Positions 8,462 through 16,011 of a stretch of DNA of 64,000 bases are shown piece by piece. Origin of the DNA: Bifidobacterium tissieri. GTDB taxonomy: Bacteria; Actinomycetota; Actinomycetes; Actinomycetales; Bifidobacteriaceae. The stretch is from contig NZ_MWWV01000006.1 of NCBI RefSeq assembly GCF_002259645.1, positions 124,001 to 188,000 of the forward strand, in the 5' to 3' direction. Within the stretch, counting starts at the first letter, position 1. Every line of letters starts with the position of its first letter. Both the position numbers and the translations under genes were made by a program. Below the pieces are notes generated by a model, which was not told the origin of the DNA, ran no database searches, and was given only the letters and a program-made list of their open reading frames with translations.

Positions 8462-8527
8462 ATCTGGGTCTATCCATGTCATGAAGAGCCGCAATACGCC
8501 CTGCTCATGATACGGATAGACCCAGAT
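8462..8527. terminator. long hairpin between convergent tenA and ABC genes
   Basis: A perfect 14-bp outer stem (8462-8475 with 8514-8527) continues inward, after one mismatch and two further pairs, into a 6-bp TCATGA stem (8479-8484 with 8505-8510), leaving a 20-nt loop. It lies between the tenA stop and the end of the minus-strand permease. No T-run follows on either strand, but its place between converging genes suggests a two-way terminator. Confidence 0.6.
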
Positions 8528-8555
8528 CCCACATTGGTGTTGGGTCGTGCCGGGA

Positions 8556-9239
8556 CTATGACAGCCTGCGGAACGTGGTCGGGTAGCTGTGGCGACTGTG
8601 AATCACCGAAACCGTCAAGGCAAGCAGTCCCACCGCGATCATGACCAGCAGCGCCATCCATGGCGATATGAACATGGATAGCACCATGAAGCACATCATC
8701 GGTATCGCCGTGAGGAAGATCGGGATGTTGATCGTGCCGGAGGTGGTCGCATGCGAGGCCAGTATCACTTGCTCATTGGTGAAGGTGAGCGCCAGAACGG
8801 TGAGCAGTGTATAAAGCATCTCCGGGGAAACGAGATCGTGCGGTGTCAACGCCCCGCCGTACAGGCAATACAACACGGGTGGTAGCAGCAGGGACAGTCC
8901 AAGCAGCATGGGCATTACGCTTTTCGCCAGCAGATACTGTGCCATCGGACGGTCTGAACAGCGCATGGTCTCCACCGTTCCGTCGGTTCTCAGCGGCTTG
9001 TTCATACTCAGGGTATGCGCGTTGCCGTTCGGATAAGAGGTGCCCACGGTGAGGATCGGCGAAAGATAGGCGACCATCGGGCCGAACATCATGAACACCA
9101 GCAGGGTGTTCTTGGTGCCGAGCCACAGGATGAACCCGATGATGTACGTCAATGTGATTGCTTCCATGATCGCACCGAGCAGCCAGAACGTTTTTTGGCG
9201 CCTGCACAGCAGCCAGTCCTTCCAGATGATCGCTTTCAT
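8556..9239 (-). CDS. ABC-2 type transporter permease
   Basis: This 227-residue membrane protein starts MKAIIWKDWLL and has about six hydrophobic segments, ending in a short basic tail. The MKA-KD opening is typical of small ABC-2 permeases that pair with a separate ATPase in GntR- or winged-helix-controlled loci. The start at 9239 has AGGAG with 5-nt spacing. A longer frame from 9269 has no support. It is the last gene of a minus-strand unit: membrane protein, regulator, permease-ATPase fusion, this gene. The substrate is unknown. Such systems often handle peptides or toxic compounds. Confidence 0.8.
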   Translation of the reverse strand: MKAIIWKDWLLCRRQKTFWLLGAIMEAITLTYIIGFILWLGTKNTLLVFMMFGPMVAYLSPILTVGTSYPNGNAHTLSMNKPLRTDGTVETMRCSDRPMAQYLLAKSVMPMLLGLSLLLPPVLYCLYGGALTPHDLVSPEMLYTLLTVLALTFTNEQVILASHATTSGTINIPIFLTAIPMMCFMVLSMFISPWMALLVMIAVGLLALTVSVIHSRHSYPTTFRRLS

Positions 9240-9269
9240 TGTCGTCTCCTGTCGTTGCCTTGGATTCAT

Positions 9270-10610
9270 TCATTTCGTTGTCGACGTCGTGTCGGATATG
9301 GCCTTGCCTGCATGCAGTCCAAAGTCCACGTCGGTTTTCCCTCGGCCCAGTGTGACGGCTTCCGTGAACGCTTGATAATCGGCGAAATCATGGGTCATGC
9401 AGTCCTTGACCAGATGTTTGTTATCGAGAATCACCACGCGATCGGTCACCGACCAGCAGTAGTCGAGGTCATGCGTGATCGTCATGATCGTGCGTCCGTC
9501 GGCCCTGAGTTGCCGCATGAGTTCGATGAGCAGCTGCCGGGTGAGCGGGTCCACGGCGTTGGTGGGCTCGTCGAGCATGATGAGCTTCGGGTCGAACAGC
9601 ATGCCCGTCACGATGCCGGCGCGTTTCTTCAGACCTGAGGAGAGCTCCTTCACCTTCTTGTCCAGATGATCTCCAATCTCGAACGCCTTGACCATCGGCA
9701 GATCCTCCAGATGAGCGAGATCCACGGGATTGGGGTGTTCGCGGGTCGCGTAGAGCATGGTGCGGAATCGGATGTTCTCGCGTACGGTCAGGTCGGCGGT
9801 CAGATTGTTTGAATCGGTGAGCTGGAATACATCGCGCATGGAGGGGAACACGTCGGCGTTGATCACCGCATCGCCGTGTTGCGGACGCAGCAGGCCGAGG
9901 ATCACGCCGAACAGGGTGGTCTTGCCCACGCCGTTATAGCCGAGGATGCCGATCGACTGACCGGCGGGAACATCGAGGCTGATATGGCTGAGCACGGGCT
10001 TGGACTTCTGATATCCGAAGGTCATGTCGCGTACGGATACGGCAATGGGGGAGTGAGCCATGCGATCGGCGGAGGACTGTGTGCCACCTGTCGTGGGCGA
10101 GGACGTCAGAGACTGTGCTGTTGTGGTGGTGGTCATAATGAGTACCTTTCCTTTAAAGAAGATCGACCAGAGAAACAGGATGAGAGCGGCCAGCAGCGGT
10201 TCGACGGTGAGTAGCAGTCCCTGCTCGCCGGCTATGACGGTATGCAGGGACGGCACGAGTGCGCGGAACACCAGTACGATCAGTGCGCCGAGTGTGCCGG
10301 ACGGTACCAATGCCGCAATCATCTGCGCGATCAGATACTGCCGATTCGGGCGTCCGCTTGCCTTGAACGCGGCCAGCGTGCCATTGCCGATGTCGCTGCG
10401 AATAAGCTCCATCGCGCAGGTGGGCACGACCGACATGAGGAATGTGATCAGGGTGGCCTGCAGCATGATGCCGGCGAGTACTACGCCTGGTCGAATGATT
10501 GCAGCGGTCCCGATAAGCAGTACTGACAGCGTTCCAGCAACAATGAGCATGATCAGCAGTCCGGTATTGCGGCGGATCTGCAACAGATCCTTGTAGAGGA
10601 TGGCCTTCAT
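9270..10610 (-). CDS. ABC transporter ATPase with a truncated permease fused in frame at its N-terminus
   Basis: Residues 1-155 (start MKAILYKDLL) look like the first two-thirds of an ABC-2 permease, with about four membrane segments and no stop. From residue 159 a complete ATPase follows: Walker A GYNGVGKT near 224-231, signature ELSSGLKKR, Walker B LIMLDEPTNAVD, and the switch His in ITHDLD. The ATPase also has its own start, ATG at 10136, with AAAGGAAAGG 8 nt upstream. Two products are therefore possible: a 446-aa fusion or a 288-aa ATPase. The partner permease at 8556-9239 is full length (227 aa), so this permease portion has probably lost its last two helices by deletion. Confidence 0.82.
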   Translation of the reverse strand: MKAILYKDLLQIRRNTGLLIMLIVAGTLSVLLIGTAAIIRPGVVLAGIMLQATLITFLMSVVPTCAMELIRSDIGNGTLAAFKASGRPNRQYLIAQMIAALVPSGTLGALIVLVFRALVPSLHTVIAGEQGLLLTVEPLLAALILFLWSIFFKGKVLIMTTTTTAQSLTSSPTTGGTQSSADRMAHSPIAVSVRDMTFGYQKSKPVLSHISLDVPAGQSIGILGYNGVGKTTLFGVILGLLRPQHGDAVINADVFPSMRDVFQLTDSNNLTADLTVRENIRFRTMLYATREHPNPVDLAHLEDLPMVKAFEIGDHLDKKVKELSSGLKKRAGIVTGMLFDPKLIMLDEPTNAVDPLTRQLLIELMRQLRADGRTIMTITHDLDYCWSVTDRVVILDNKHLVKDCMTHDFADYQAFTEAVTLGRGKTDVDFGLHAGKAISDTTSTTK

Positions 10611-10735
10611 ATGGTCCTCGATTCGTTGGCTGGGGGACACCTGGGTGGTGGATCGATTGGATTTTGGGTAGGCTCGCGCCGACCCTGTGATATATGGGAT
10701 GACTACGGGATGAATACTGCGGAGCCGATTGCCGG

Positions 10736-11056
10736 TTATCCGCCGGCGACGATCTGCTTCAGAGCGGCGACATGGCTTTGAAATGCGGCTTGTCCGGCGT
10801 CGGTGAACGACACCCATGTCACTTTGTATCCTCGGCCGCTGTTGCGTTCCGCTTTTTTGCTCAACGTTACGTATCCATGGTCGGCAAGTGTTTTGAGATG
10901 CTTGGAGCAGACGGCGTCACTCACGCCGAGGGAGTCGCGCAGCGCATCGAACCTGAGCTTGCCGTAAACCTCGAGCATGCCGCAGATCCGCAGACGGATC
11001 GGCGCGTGAATCGTTTCGTCGAATTTCGGCTCGACCAAAGGGGAACTATCGTTCAT
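10736..11056 (-). CDS. winged-helix transcriptional regulator
   Basis: This is a 106-residue single-domain DNA-binding protein. The stretch from about 17 to 75 (IRLRICGMLEVYGKLRF, then DSLGVSDAVCSKHLKTLADHGYV) is a MarR/ArsR-like winged helix, of the short type often annotated as a winged-helix DNA-binding domain. A basic wing (KKAERNSGRGYK) follows. The start overlaps the end of the upstream membrane-protein gene by 11 bp, so the two are co-translated. It likely controls the transporter genes downstream and binds the paired palindromes at 11714-11754 ahead of the operon. The signal is unknown. Confidence 0.83.
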   Translation of the reverse strand: MNDSSPLVEPKFDETIHAPIRLRICGMLEVYGKLRFDALRDSLGVSDAVCSKHLKTLADHGYVTLSKKAERNSGRGYKVTWVSFTDAGQAAFQSHVAALKQIVAGG

Positions 11057-11678
11057 TTGTCTCGGTTTCCTGGAATACCGGGAGTTTGCTTATCCTGGCA
11101 TATTCGCGGATGTACCATCGCCCCAATGCATGGATTGCCAATGCGCAGAGGACGGCGAGCACGATCGCGCCCACCCATTGTCCGTTGAAGAATCCCCATG
11201 CAAATCCTGCCCATGGCAGCAGAAGCTGCGAGGCCATGGCCGCCGTCCAGGCGATGGCGAAGCGATGATCACGGAACGCCGTTCGCCCGTGTGGTGCCAT
11301 GGTGAATAGGGAGATGCCGGTGGTCTTCTGATACCGGGCCATGATGACGATTGCGGCGATTATGATCAATGCGAGCGTCGTCATGATCACGATGTAGGAA
11401 ACGTCCGAATAGAAATGTCCGCCGAACATCAGACCGATACCCCAATAGACAAAGACCATGAGTGCGAAGATCGGCGTACTGCGCATATTGATCGTCTGCA
11501 ATCCTTGCTCTGAACGTTCCGCCAGGCGTTCCCGATCCGTATCCAACGTCTTCAACGTTTGCAGGCTGTCCAATGCATTCAGGGCCTCATGGGCGTCGGC
11601 CGTGGGTTCGGTAGACTGACTTGCCGCCGTCGTGGTGGATACGGCGTCATCATGCGCCGTGCTGGATTCCTTGGTCAT
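11046..11678 (-). CDS. hypothetical membrane protein, operon partner of the winged-helix regulator
   Basis: This 210-residue protein has a hydrophilic, Thr/Ala-rich N-terminal third (to about 70) followed by two closely spaced hydrophobic pairs (about 76-115 and 148-190). MTKESS is chosen as start because GGGAGG lies 6 nt upstream. A longer frame from 11738 would run through the operator palindromes. It is the first gene of the minus-strand ABC operon and overlaps the regulator. Small two-to-four-helix proteins beside such regulators may sense or sequester them, but nothing in this sequence proves that. Confidence 0.7.
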   Translation of the reverse strand: MTKESSTAHDDAVSTTTAASQSTEPTADAHEALNALDSLQTLKTLDTDRERLAERSEQGLQTINMRSTPIFALMVFVYWGIGLMFGGHFYSDVSYIVIMTTLALIIIAAIVIMARYQKTTGISLFTMAPHGRTAFRDHRFAIAWTAAMASQLLLPWAGFAWGFFNGQWVGAIVLAVLCALAIHALGRWYIREYARISKLPVFQETETNER

Positions 11679-11713
11679 CGCTTCCTCCCAACGATGATGG
11701 TTGCGGAAAATCT

Positions 11714-11754
11714 CTTTCCGTTGTGGAAAGAATATCACTTTCCGTTATGGAAAG
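11714..11754. promoter_or_regulatory. tandem palindromic operators CTTTCC-N5-GGAAAG
   Basis: Two 17-bp palindromes, at 11714-11730 and 11738-11754, share CTTTCC and GGAAAG arms with 5-nt centres GTTGT and GTTAT. Their starts are 24 bp apart. A third, weaker GGAAA/TTTCC pair overlaps the first at 11705-11719. They lie between the divergent membrane-protein/regulator operon and the dehydrogenase gene, about 35 bp upstream of the former's start. The likely ligand is the winged-helix protein encoded at 10736-11056. Confidence 0.7.
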
Positions 11755-11868
11755 AATTATGCGTGTCGCGCTCGCTAAGATGGCAGACGAATCTCGCCCG
11801 ACGCGGTCCAATAGGCAGGGTGACCGTGCGGTTCGGGCGTCAATGATGTCAGTCAAGGAGAAATGAAC

Positions 11869-12852
11869 ATGAAGATAGCCGCCTTCGAGGTGCGCGACGA
11901 CGAGCGTGGATCGTTCGCCGATGAAGCAAACCGGGTCGGTGTGGCCGTTGAGCTGCATAGCGAATGCCTCGGTCCCGACAAAATCGGTCTGGTTGCCGGT
12001 TGCGACGGCGTCAGCACTCTCGGCCAGAGCCATATCGACGCCGCCATGATCGACGCGCTCGCCGATGCCGGGGTCAAGGTGGTGGCCACCCGCACGATCG
12101 GGTACAACCACATCGATCTCAATGCGGCCAGACGGCGTGGCGTCATGGTGCTCAACGCCGACTATGCGCCGAACGGTGTGGCCGAGTACACGGTGATGTT
12201 CATCCTGCTCGTGTTGCGCAACTACAAGCCGGCGCTGTGGCGCGGTCAGGTCTACGACTTCTCGCTTGGGGGATTGCAGGGGCGCGAACTGCGCAATCTC
12301 ACCGTCGGCGTGATGGGCACCGGCCGCATCGGCGCGACGGTGATCCAATGCCTGACCGGATTCGGCTGCCGCATTCTCGCCCATGACCCGCATCCGAAGG
12401 CCGCCGTCGCGGAGCACGCCGAATACGTTGATCTGGAGACCCTGTACGCGCAGAGCGATGTGATCACGCTGCACATGCCGCTGCTCGATTCCACGTTCCA
12501 TATCATCAACCGCGAGACGATCTCCCGGATGAAGGACGGCGTGGTGCTGATCAACTGCGCACGTGGCGAGCTCATGGATCTTGACGCGCTGATCGACAAC
12601 ATCGAGGCCAAGAAGATCGGCGGACTCGGCCTTGACACCGTGGAGACCGAGGGCGAGCTGATCCATCGCGATCGCCGTACCGACATCCTCACCAACCGAG
12701 GCATCGCCTACCTGCGTCAGTTCCCGAACGTGGTGATGACGCAGCATATGGCGTTCTACACCGACGCCGCCGTGCGCAGCATGGTCTCCTGTTCCGTCGA
12801 TGGCATCCGCGCCGTACTGGAGACCGGAGAATTCCGTACCCGTATTGCGTAG
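11869..12852 (+). CDS. D-isomer-specific 2-hydroxyacid dehydrogenase (D-lactate dehydrogenase-like)
   Basis: About 327 residues, NAD-dependent, cytoplasmic. The Rossmann motif is VMGTGRIG, near residues 147-154. The catalytic set is recognisable: Arg in NCARGELMD, a Glu in TVETEGE, and His in MTQHMAFYTD. The overall form resembles D-lactate dehydrogenase and VanH rather than phosphoglycerate dehydrogenase. AAGGAG lies 8 nt before the ATG at 11869, whereas the ATG at 11863 would be only 2 nt away. It is transcribed alone, away from the ABC operon. It should reduce a 2-keto acid such as pyruvate or an aromatic keto acid. Substrate is not readable from sequence. Confidence 0.87.
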   Translation: MKIAAFEVRDDERGSFADEANRVGVAVELHSECLGPDKIGLVAGCDGVSTLGQSHIDAAMIDALADAGVKVVATRTIGYNHIDLNAARRRGVMVLNADYAPNGVAEYTVMFILLVLRNYKPALWRGQVYDFSLGGLQGRELRNLTVGVMGTGRIGATVIQCLTGFGCRILAHDPHPKAAVAEHAEYVDLETLYAQSDVITLHMPLLDSTFHIINRETISRMKDGVVLINCARGELMDLDALIDNIEAKKIGGLGLDTVETEGELIHRDRRTDILTNRGIAYLRQFPNVVMTQHMAFYTDAAVRSMVSCSVDGIRAVLETGEFRTRIA

Positions 12853-12966
12853 CGTGTGTGATGTGCGACGCGCGACGCGCGACGAATGACGCGTGGTGAG
12901 ATGCGATCCCTTCCTGCATGATCTGCGGGGAGGGATCGTTCGTAGGGGAGGAGTGGATGGTCTGCT

Positions 12967-13039
12967 CAACTGTTATGTCTCTGAGTTGAACAGTTGTCAT
13001 AACTGTGATACTGTTATACACAACAGTTACACAGTGTAA
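12967..13039 (+). promoter_or_regulatory. promoter with multiple palindromes upstream of the GntR gene
   Basis: Four related inverted repeats crowd 73 bp: CAACTGTT/AACAGTTG (12967-12974 with 12989-12996), a 19-bp near-palindrome ATAAC...GTTAT (12999-13017), TAACTGT/ACAGTTA (13000-13006 with 13023-13029), and TTACACAGTGTAA (13027-13039). A TTGTCA (12994-12999) and TATACA (13015-13020) spaced 15 bp could be -35 and -10. The last palindrome ends 21 bp before the GntR ATG. Autoregulation by the GntR protein is likely. Confidence 0.6.
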
Positions 13040-13059
13040 TGGTACAGAAAGGGGTATCG

Positions 13060-13449
13060 ATGAAGCTGATCATCTCATCGGTGTCTGGAGAACCCATCTA
13101 CGAGCAAATCAAACGACAGATTCGCGATGCGGTGCTCAACGGCGAACTCAAACCCGGTGAAGCACTGCCGTCCCTGCGAAAGCTGGCCAAGGAACTGCGC
13201 GTATCCGTACTCACCGTCACCAGAGCGTATGGCGAACTGGCCGATGAGGGTGTGGTGCGTAATATCCAGGGCAAGGGCAGCTTTGTCATGGACCGCGGCA
13301 ACGAGGTCATGCGGGAAGCCTTGGAAACGCAAATCAAGGCCAATCTCGCCGAGGTCTGCACCGCGGCGCATGCGGCGGGAATGCCGGTCGCTGATCTGCA
13401 CGATCTGCTCGATGATGTGTACGACGACATCATTAAGGAGCAATCATGA
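13060..13449 (+). CDS. GntR-family regulator, YtrA subfamily
   Basis: This 129-residue protein has a GntR winged helix at about 10-72 (GEPIYEQIKRQIRDAVLNG, PSLRKLAKELRVSVLTVTRAYGEL, NIQGKGSFV) and a short C-terminal helical tail (about 80-129) with no ligand domain, as in YtrA types that control ABC transporter genes. AAAGGGG precedes the ATG at 13060, and an in-frame start at 13039 would use no clear site. Its end overlaps the next gene by 4 bp (ATGA). The gene it should control is the chimeric ABC gene that follows. Confidence 0.88.
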   Translation: MKLIISSVSGEPIYEQIKRQIRDAVLNGELKPGEALPSLRKLAKELRVSVLTVTRAYGELADEGVVRNIQGKGSFVMDRGNEVMREALETQIKANLAEVCTAAHAAGMPVADLHDLLDDVYDDIIKEQS

Positions 13450-14165
13450 CCGACCGTTCCCTCGACTCCGGTCCAATGGCGCTGTCCGTAACCGGAGCGG
13501 CTAAACACTACGCCTCGGGTTTCACCCTGAACGACGTCACCTTCGATCTGCCTGCGGGGTATGTCATGGGACTGATCGGCCCCAATGGAGCCGGTAAATC
13601 CACGCTCATCAAACTCATCCTCAACATGATCCGCCGCGATGCCGGAACCATCGAGTCGTTTGGACGGGACTCCGTCCGGGACGAGGAGGCGTTCAAGGCC
13701 GATCTCGGTGTGGTCTTCGATTCGTCGTTCCTGCTGGTCAACATGGCCATCATCATCTTCGATATGGTGATCAGCGGGGTGATCATGGCGCTGTTCGGCA
13801 CGGGAATCACCGTATTCGAGGTGGTCTTCGCCATGCTGTTCTCGATGCTGATCTTCGCGCTGCTTTCCTCGGTGCTGGTTCCGGTGCTTTACCGGTTCGG
13901 ATTCGGCAAGGGGATCCGTGTGCTCATGATCGGTGCGTTCGCGGTGTGCCTTGTTTTCGGAGTGCTGATGGGGCTTGCGGCCTCGTCACCGGATCTGCGA
14001 CGCTGGCTCAACGGTCTTTTCGAGATCGTCGCGGGGATGGTCCGTGCGATCGCCGACTCTCCCTTCCCCGGTCTTGACGCGTTGATCGCGGTGGCGGTGT
14101 GCGCCGCGTCGATCGCCATCTCTCATCGAGTATCCCGACGGATCTGGAACGGTCATGAGATGTGA
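13446..14165 (+). pseudogene. chimeric ABC gene: ATPase front joined in frame to permease back half
   Basis: Residues 1-95 are an ABC ATPase beginning: beta-strand start, Walker A GPNGAGKST near 46-54, then text up to DLGVVFDSSF. There the ATPase stops and ABC-2 permease sequence starts (LVNMAIIIFDMVISGV), with four or five membrane helices to the end at 239. The ATPase lacks its Q-loop, signature motif, Walker B and switch His. The permease lacks its first half. The frame and ribosome coupling to the GntR gene are intact. An internal deletion across two adjacent genes explains this best. A product could be made but should not hydrolyse ATP as a normal transporter. Confidence 0.8.
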
Positions 14166-14231
14166 TCGAAGATCCCGGCTTCTCCATCGTATAATGATCG
14201 TAATTGTGTAATTCTTCCGAAGGGACTTACG

Positions 14232-14711
14232 ATGTTCAACGGCATACCGCTCGCCATGCGGGTGGAGTATGCCGTTGTTCTTGTTCCCATGCTGGTGCTG
14301 CTGATTCCGGTGGCCGCGTCGATGATCGTGCGATCCCGGCTCGAAGGCTCGCTGCTGCGCGTGCGCAGTCGCGGAATGGTGGCCGTAGGGGCGGCATCCT
14401 GTGCTTCCATGTTGGGTCTTGTGGCGGCCGCGCTGATACTTGGCATGCCGGATATAGCCGTTATGCCGACTACTTCCAATATGGCGATGTGCTACGGGGC
14501 GGCAGTGGCGTTCTGTGCGCTTATGGTCGTGGCATTGCCGGCCTTCGCGGCGGCCGTTCCCGCAACGGTGGGTGCGCTGCTGCACCGTCTTGCCGGTCTT
14601 CCCGCCGTATTGCACTGTGACCGGCATGTGGCGGATTCGTCACGATCGTGGTCCCGCCAGCAATGGGTGCCGCGTTGGGCCCGCTTCTCGCTTCCTGATG
14701 TTCGAATCTGA
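14232..14711 (+). CDS. hypothetical small membrane protein
   Basis: The 159-residue product has three or four hydrophobic segments (about 13-33, 50-75, 82-110) and a hydrophilic, Trp/Arg-rich tail (130-159). GAAGGGA lies 6 nt before the ATG. An upstream AT-rich stretch (TATAATGATCG near 14190) could contain a -10 box. I do not recognise the family. The Arg/Trp-rich tail might mark a frameshifted or weakly constrained end. It lies between the chimeric ABC gene and the YidC paralog. Confidence 0.55.
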   Translation: MFNGIPLAMRVEYAVVLVPMLVLLIPVAASMIVRSRLEGSLLRVRSRGMVAVGAASCASMLGLVAAALILGMPDIAVMPTTSNMAMCYGAAVAFCALMVVALPAFAAAVPATVGALLHRLAGLPAVLHCDRHVADSSRSWSRQQWVPRWARFSLPDVRI

Positions 14712-14827
14712 ACGGTTTTCGTTCGCATATTGCGTCGTTCCAATATTCGCCGTTTCGTATTCGTCGGAGCGAATCCATCCACACTGCTATGAGTGCCATC
14801 ATGACGCATATTCATGATGCACATGAC

Positions 14828-14842
14828 TGTTTCACGTGAACA
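14828..14842. promoter_or_regulatory. parS-like palindrome, one base short
   Basis: TGTTTCACGTGAACA differs from the widely conserved ParB-binding parS 16-mer only by one missing A in the right arm. A partial copy, GTGTTTCACG, follows 25 bp further on. It lies in the intergenic stretch before the yidC paralog. Whether ParB binds a site with this deletion is doubtful. Confidence 0.3.
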
Positions 14843-14894
14843 ATATTCATGACAGTGTTTCACGATGGATTCGCCATATCATCAGGAAGTCATC

Positions 14895-15872
14895 ATGTCC
14901 ATCGTCAATACCATGCTTCAGCCCCTGGAATGGCTGATCGCACAACTACTCATTCTCGGCCACCGAATGCTCACCGCCATTGGCATGCCCGACGGTGCGG
15001 GCCTCGCCTGGTGCCTTGCCATCATGGGACTGGTCCTTGTCATCCGCATCTGTCTGCTGCCGTTGTTTGTGCGGCAGATACAGTCCATGCGACGTATGCA
15101 GGCCATCCAGCCGCAGCTCCAGCGCATTCAGCGCAAATATGCCGGGCGCAAGGATCCGCGCTCGCAGGAGGCGCTGCAACGCGAAACCATGGCGCTCTAT
15201 CGCCGGGAGGGCGCGAATCCCATGGGATCGTGTCTGCCGGCGCTTGTGCAGATGCCGGTGCTGTGCTCGTTGTTCTCCATGCTGCAACGACTGCCGATGA
15301 TCGCCGACGGGACATCGACTGCGATCGGCGGTATCGACCGCTCGGTCGCCGGCGATATCGAAGCGTCGCGATTCCTTGGCGTTCGTGTCGCCGATACGTT
15401 CATGTCCGCCGACGGGGTTTCGGAACGATTGGCCATCGGCGCGATTGTCGCGGTGATGTGTGCGGCGCTGGTCATCATGCAATGGCTGCTGACCCATCGC
15501 AATACATCCCGTACGATCATGGAGTCGCCACAGTTCCGTATGCAGCAAACGATGGTGTTCGTATTTCCCGTGATTTATATCTTCTCCGGAGTGACGTTGC
15601 CGTTCGGCGTACTGCTGTATTGGGTCACCAACAATCTATGGAATCTCATGCAGACCGTTGCACAACTGCGCTGGTTCCCGAATCCCGGATCGGTCGCCGA
15701 TGAACGGAAGTCCGTACGTGACCACGCGCGGGAGAACCGGCGTCGCCGTGCCGCCGGCATGCCGTCACTTGAGGAGGAAGCCGTCGAGGCGGCGCGAAGG
15801 TCGGCAAACGATCGTCGCGCCCGTGAATCGCGGGCCAGACGACACCGGTCGACTGTCGTCACCTCCGACTGA
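14895..15872 (+). CDS. YidC/Oxa1-family membrane protein insertase (likely second paralog)
   Basis: Oxa1-type insertases help membrane proteins fold into the cytoplasmic membrane. The 325-residue protein has a first helix near 10-30, then LAWCLAIMGLVLVIRICLLP (about 40-60), the amphipathic QIQSMRRMQAIQPQLQRIQRKY region, NPMGSCLPALVQMPVLCSLF near 110-130, and paired C-terminal helices with TLPFGVLLYWVTNNLWNLMQ. A long Arg-rich cytoplasmic tail (about 255-325) may touch ribosomes. There is no rpmH or rnpA beside it, so it is probably not the main yidC near oriC. AGGAAG precedes the ATG at 14895. Confidence 0.88.
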   Translation: MSIVNTMLQPLEWLIAQLLILGHRMLTAIGMPDGAGLAWCLAIMGLVLVIRICLLPLFVRQIQSMRRMQAIQPQLQRIQRKYAGRKDPRSQEALQRETMALYRREGANPMGSCLPALVQMPVLCSLFSMLQRLPMIADGTSTAIGGIDRSVAGDIEASRFLGVRVADTFMSADGVSERLAIGAIVAVMCAALVIMQWLLTHRNTSRTIMESPQFRMQQTMVFVFPVIYIFSGVTLPFGVLLYWVTNNLWNLMQTVAQLRWFPNPGSVADERKSVRDHARENRRRRAAGMPSLEEEAVEAARRSANDRRARESRARRHRSTVVTSD

Positions 15873-15910
15873 CCTCCGATCTGGCCGCATGTCCCTCTCA
15901 TGAAATACGA

Positions 15911-15961
15911 ATACGGCACTGGTCAAGGTGATGCTTACGCAACTCCTGATCGGTGCCGTAT
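15911..15961. terminator. inverted repeat between convergent yidC paralog and thrC
   Basis: ATACGGCAC (15911-15919) and GTGCCGTAT (15953-15961) form a perfect 9-bp inverted repeat with a 33-nt spacer between the ends of two converging genes. It may be a two-way terminator, but the long loop and absent T-run make this weak. Confidence 0.35.
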
Positions 15962-16011
15962 CGATGAATCCTCCTCATGCAATATGCGAAGAAGGAACTT
16001 GGGTGCGTGCC

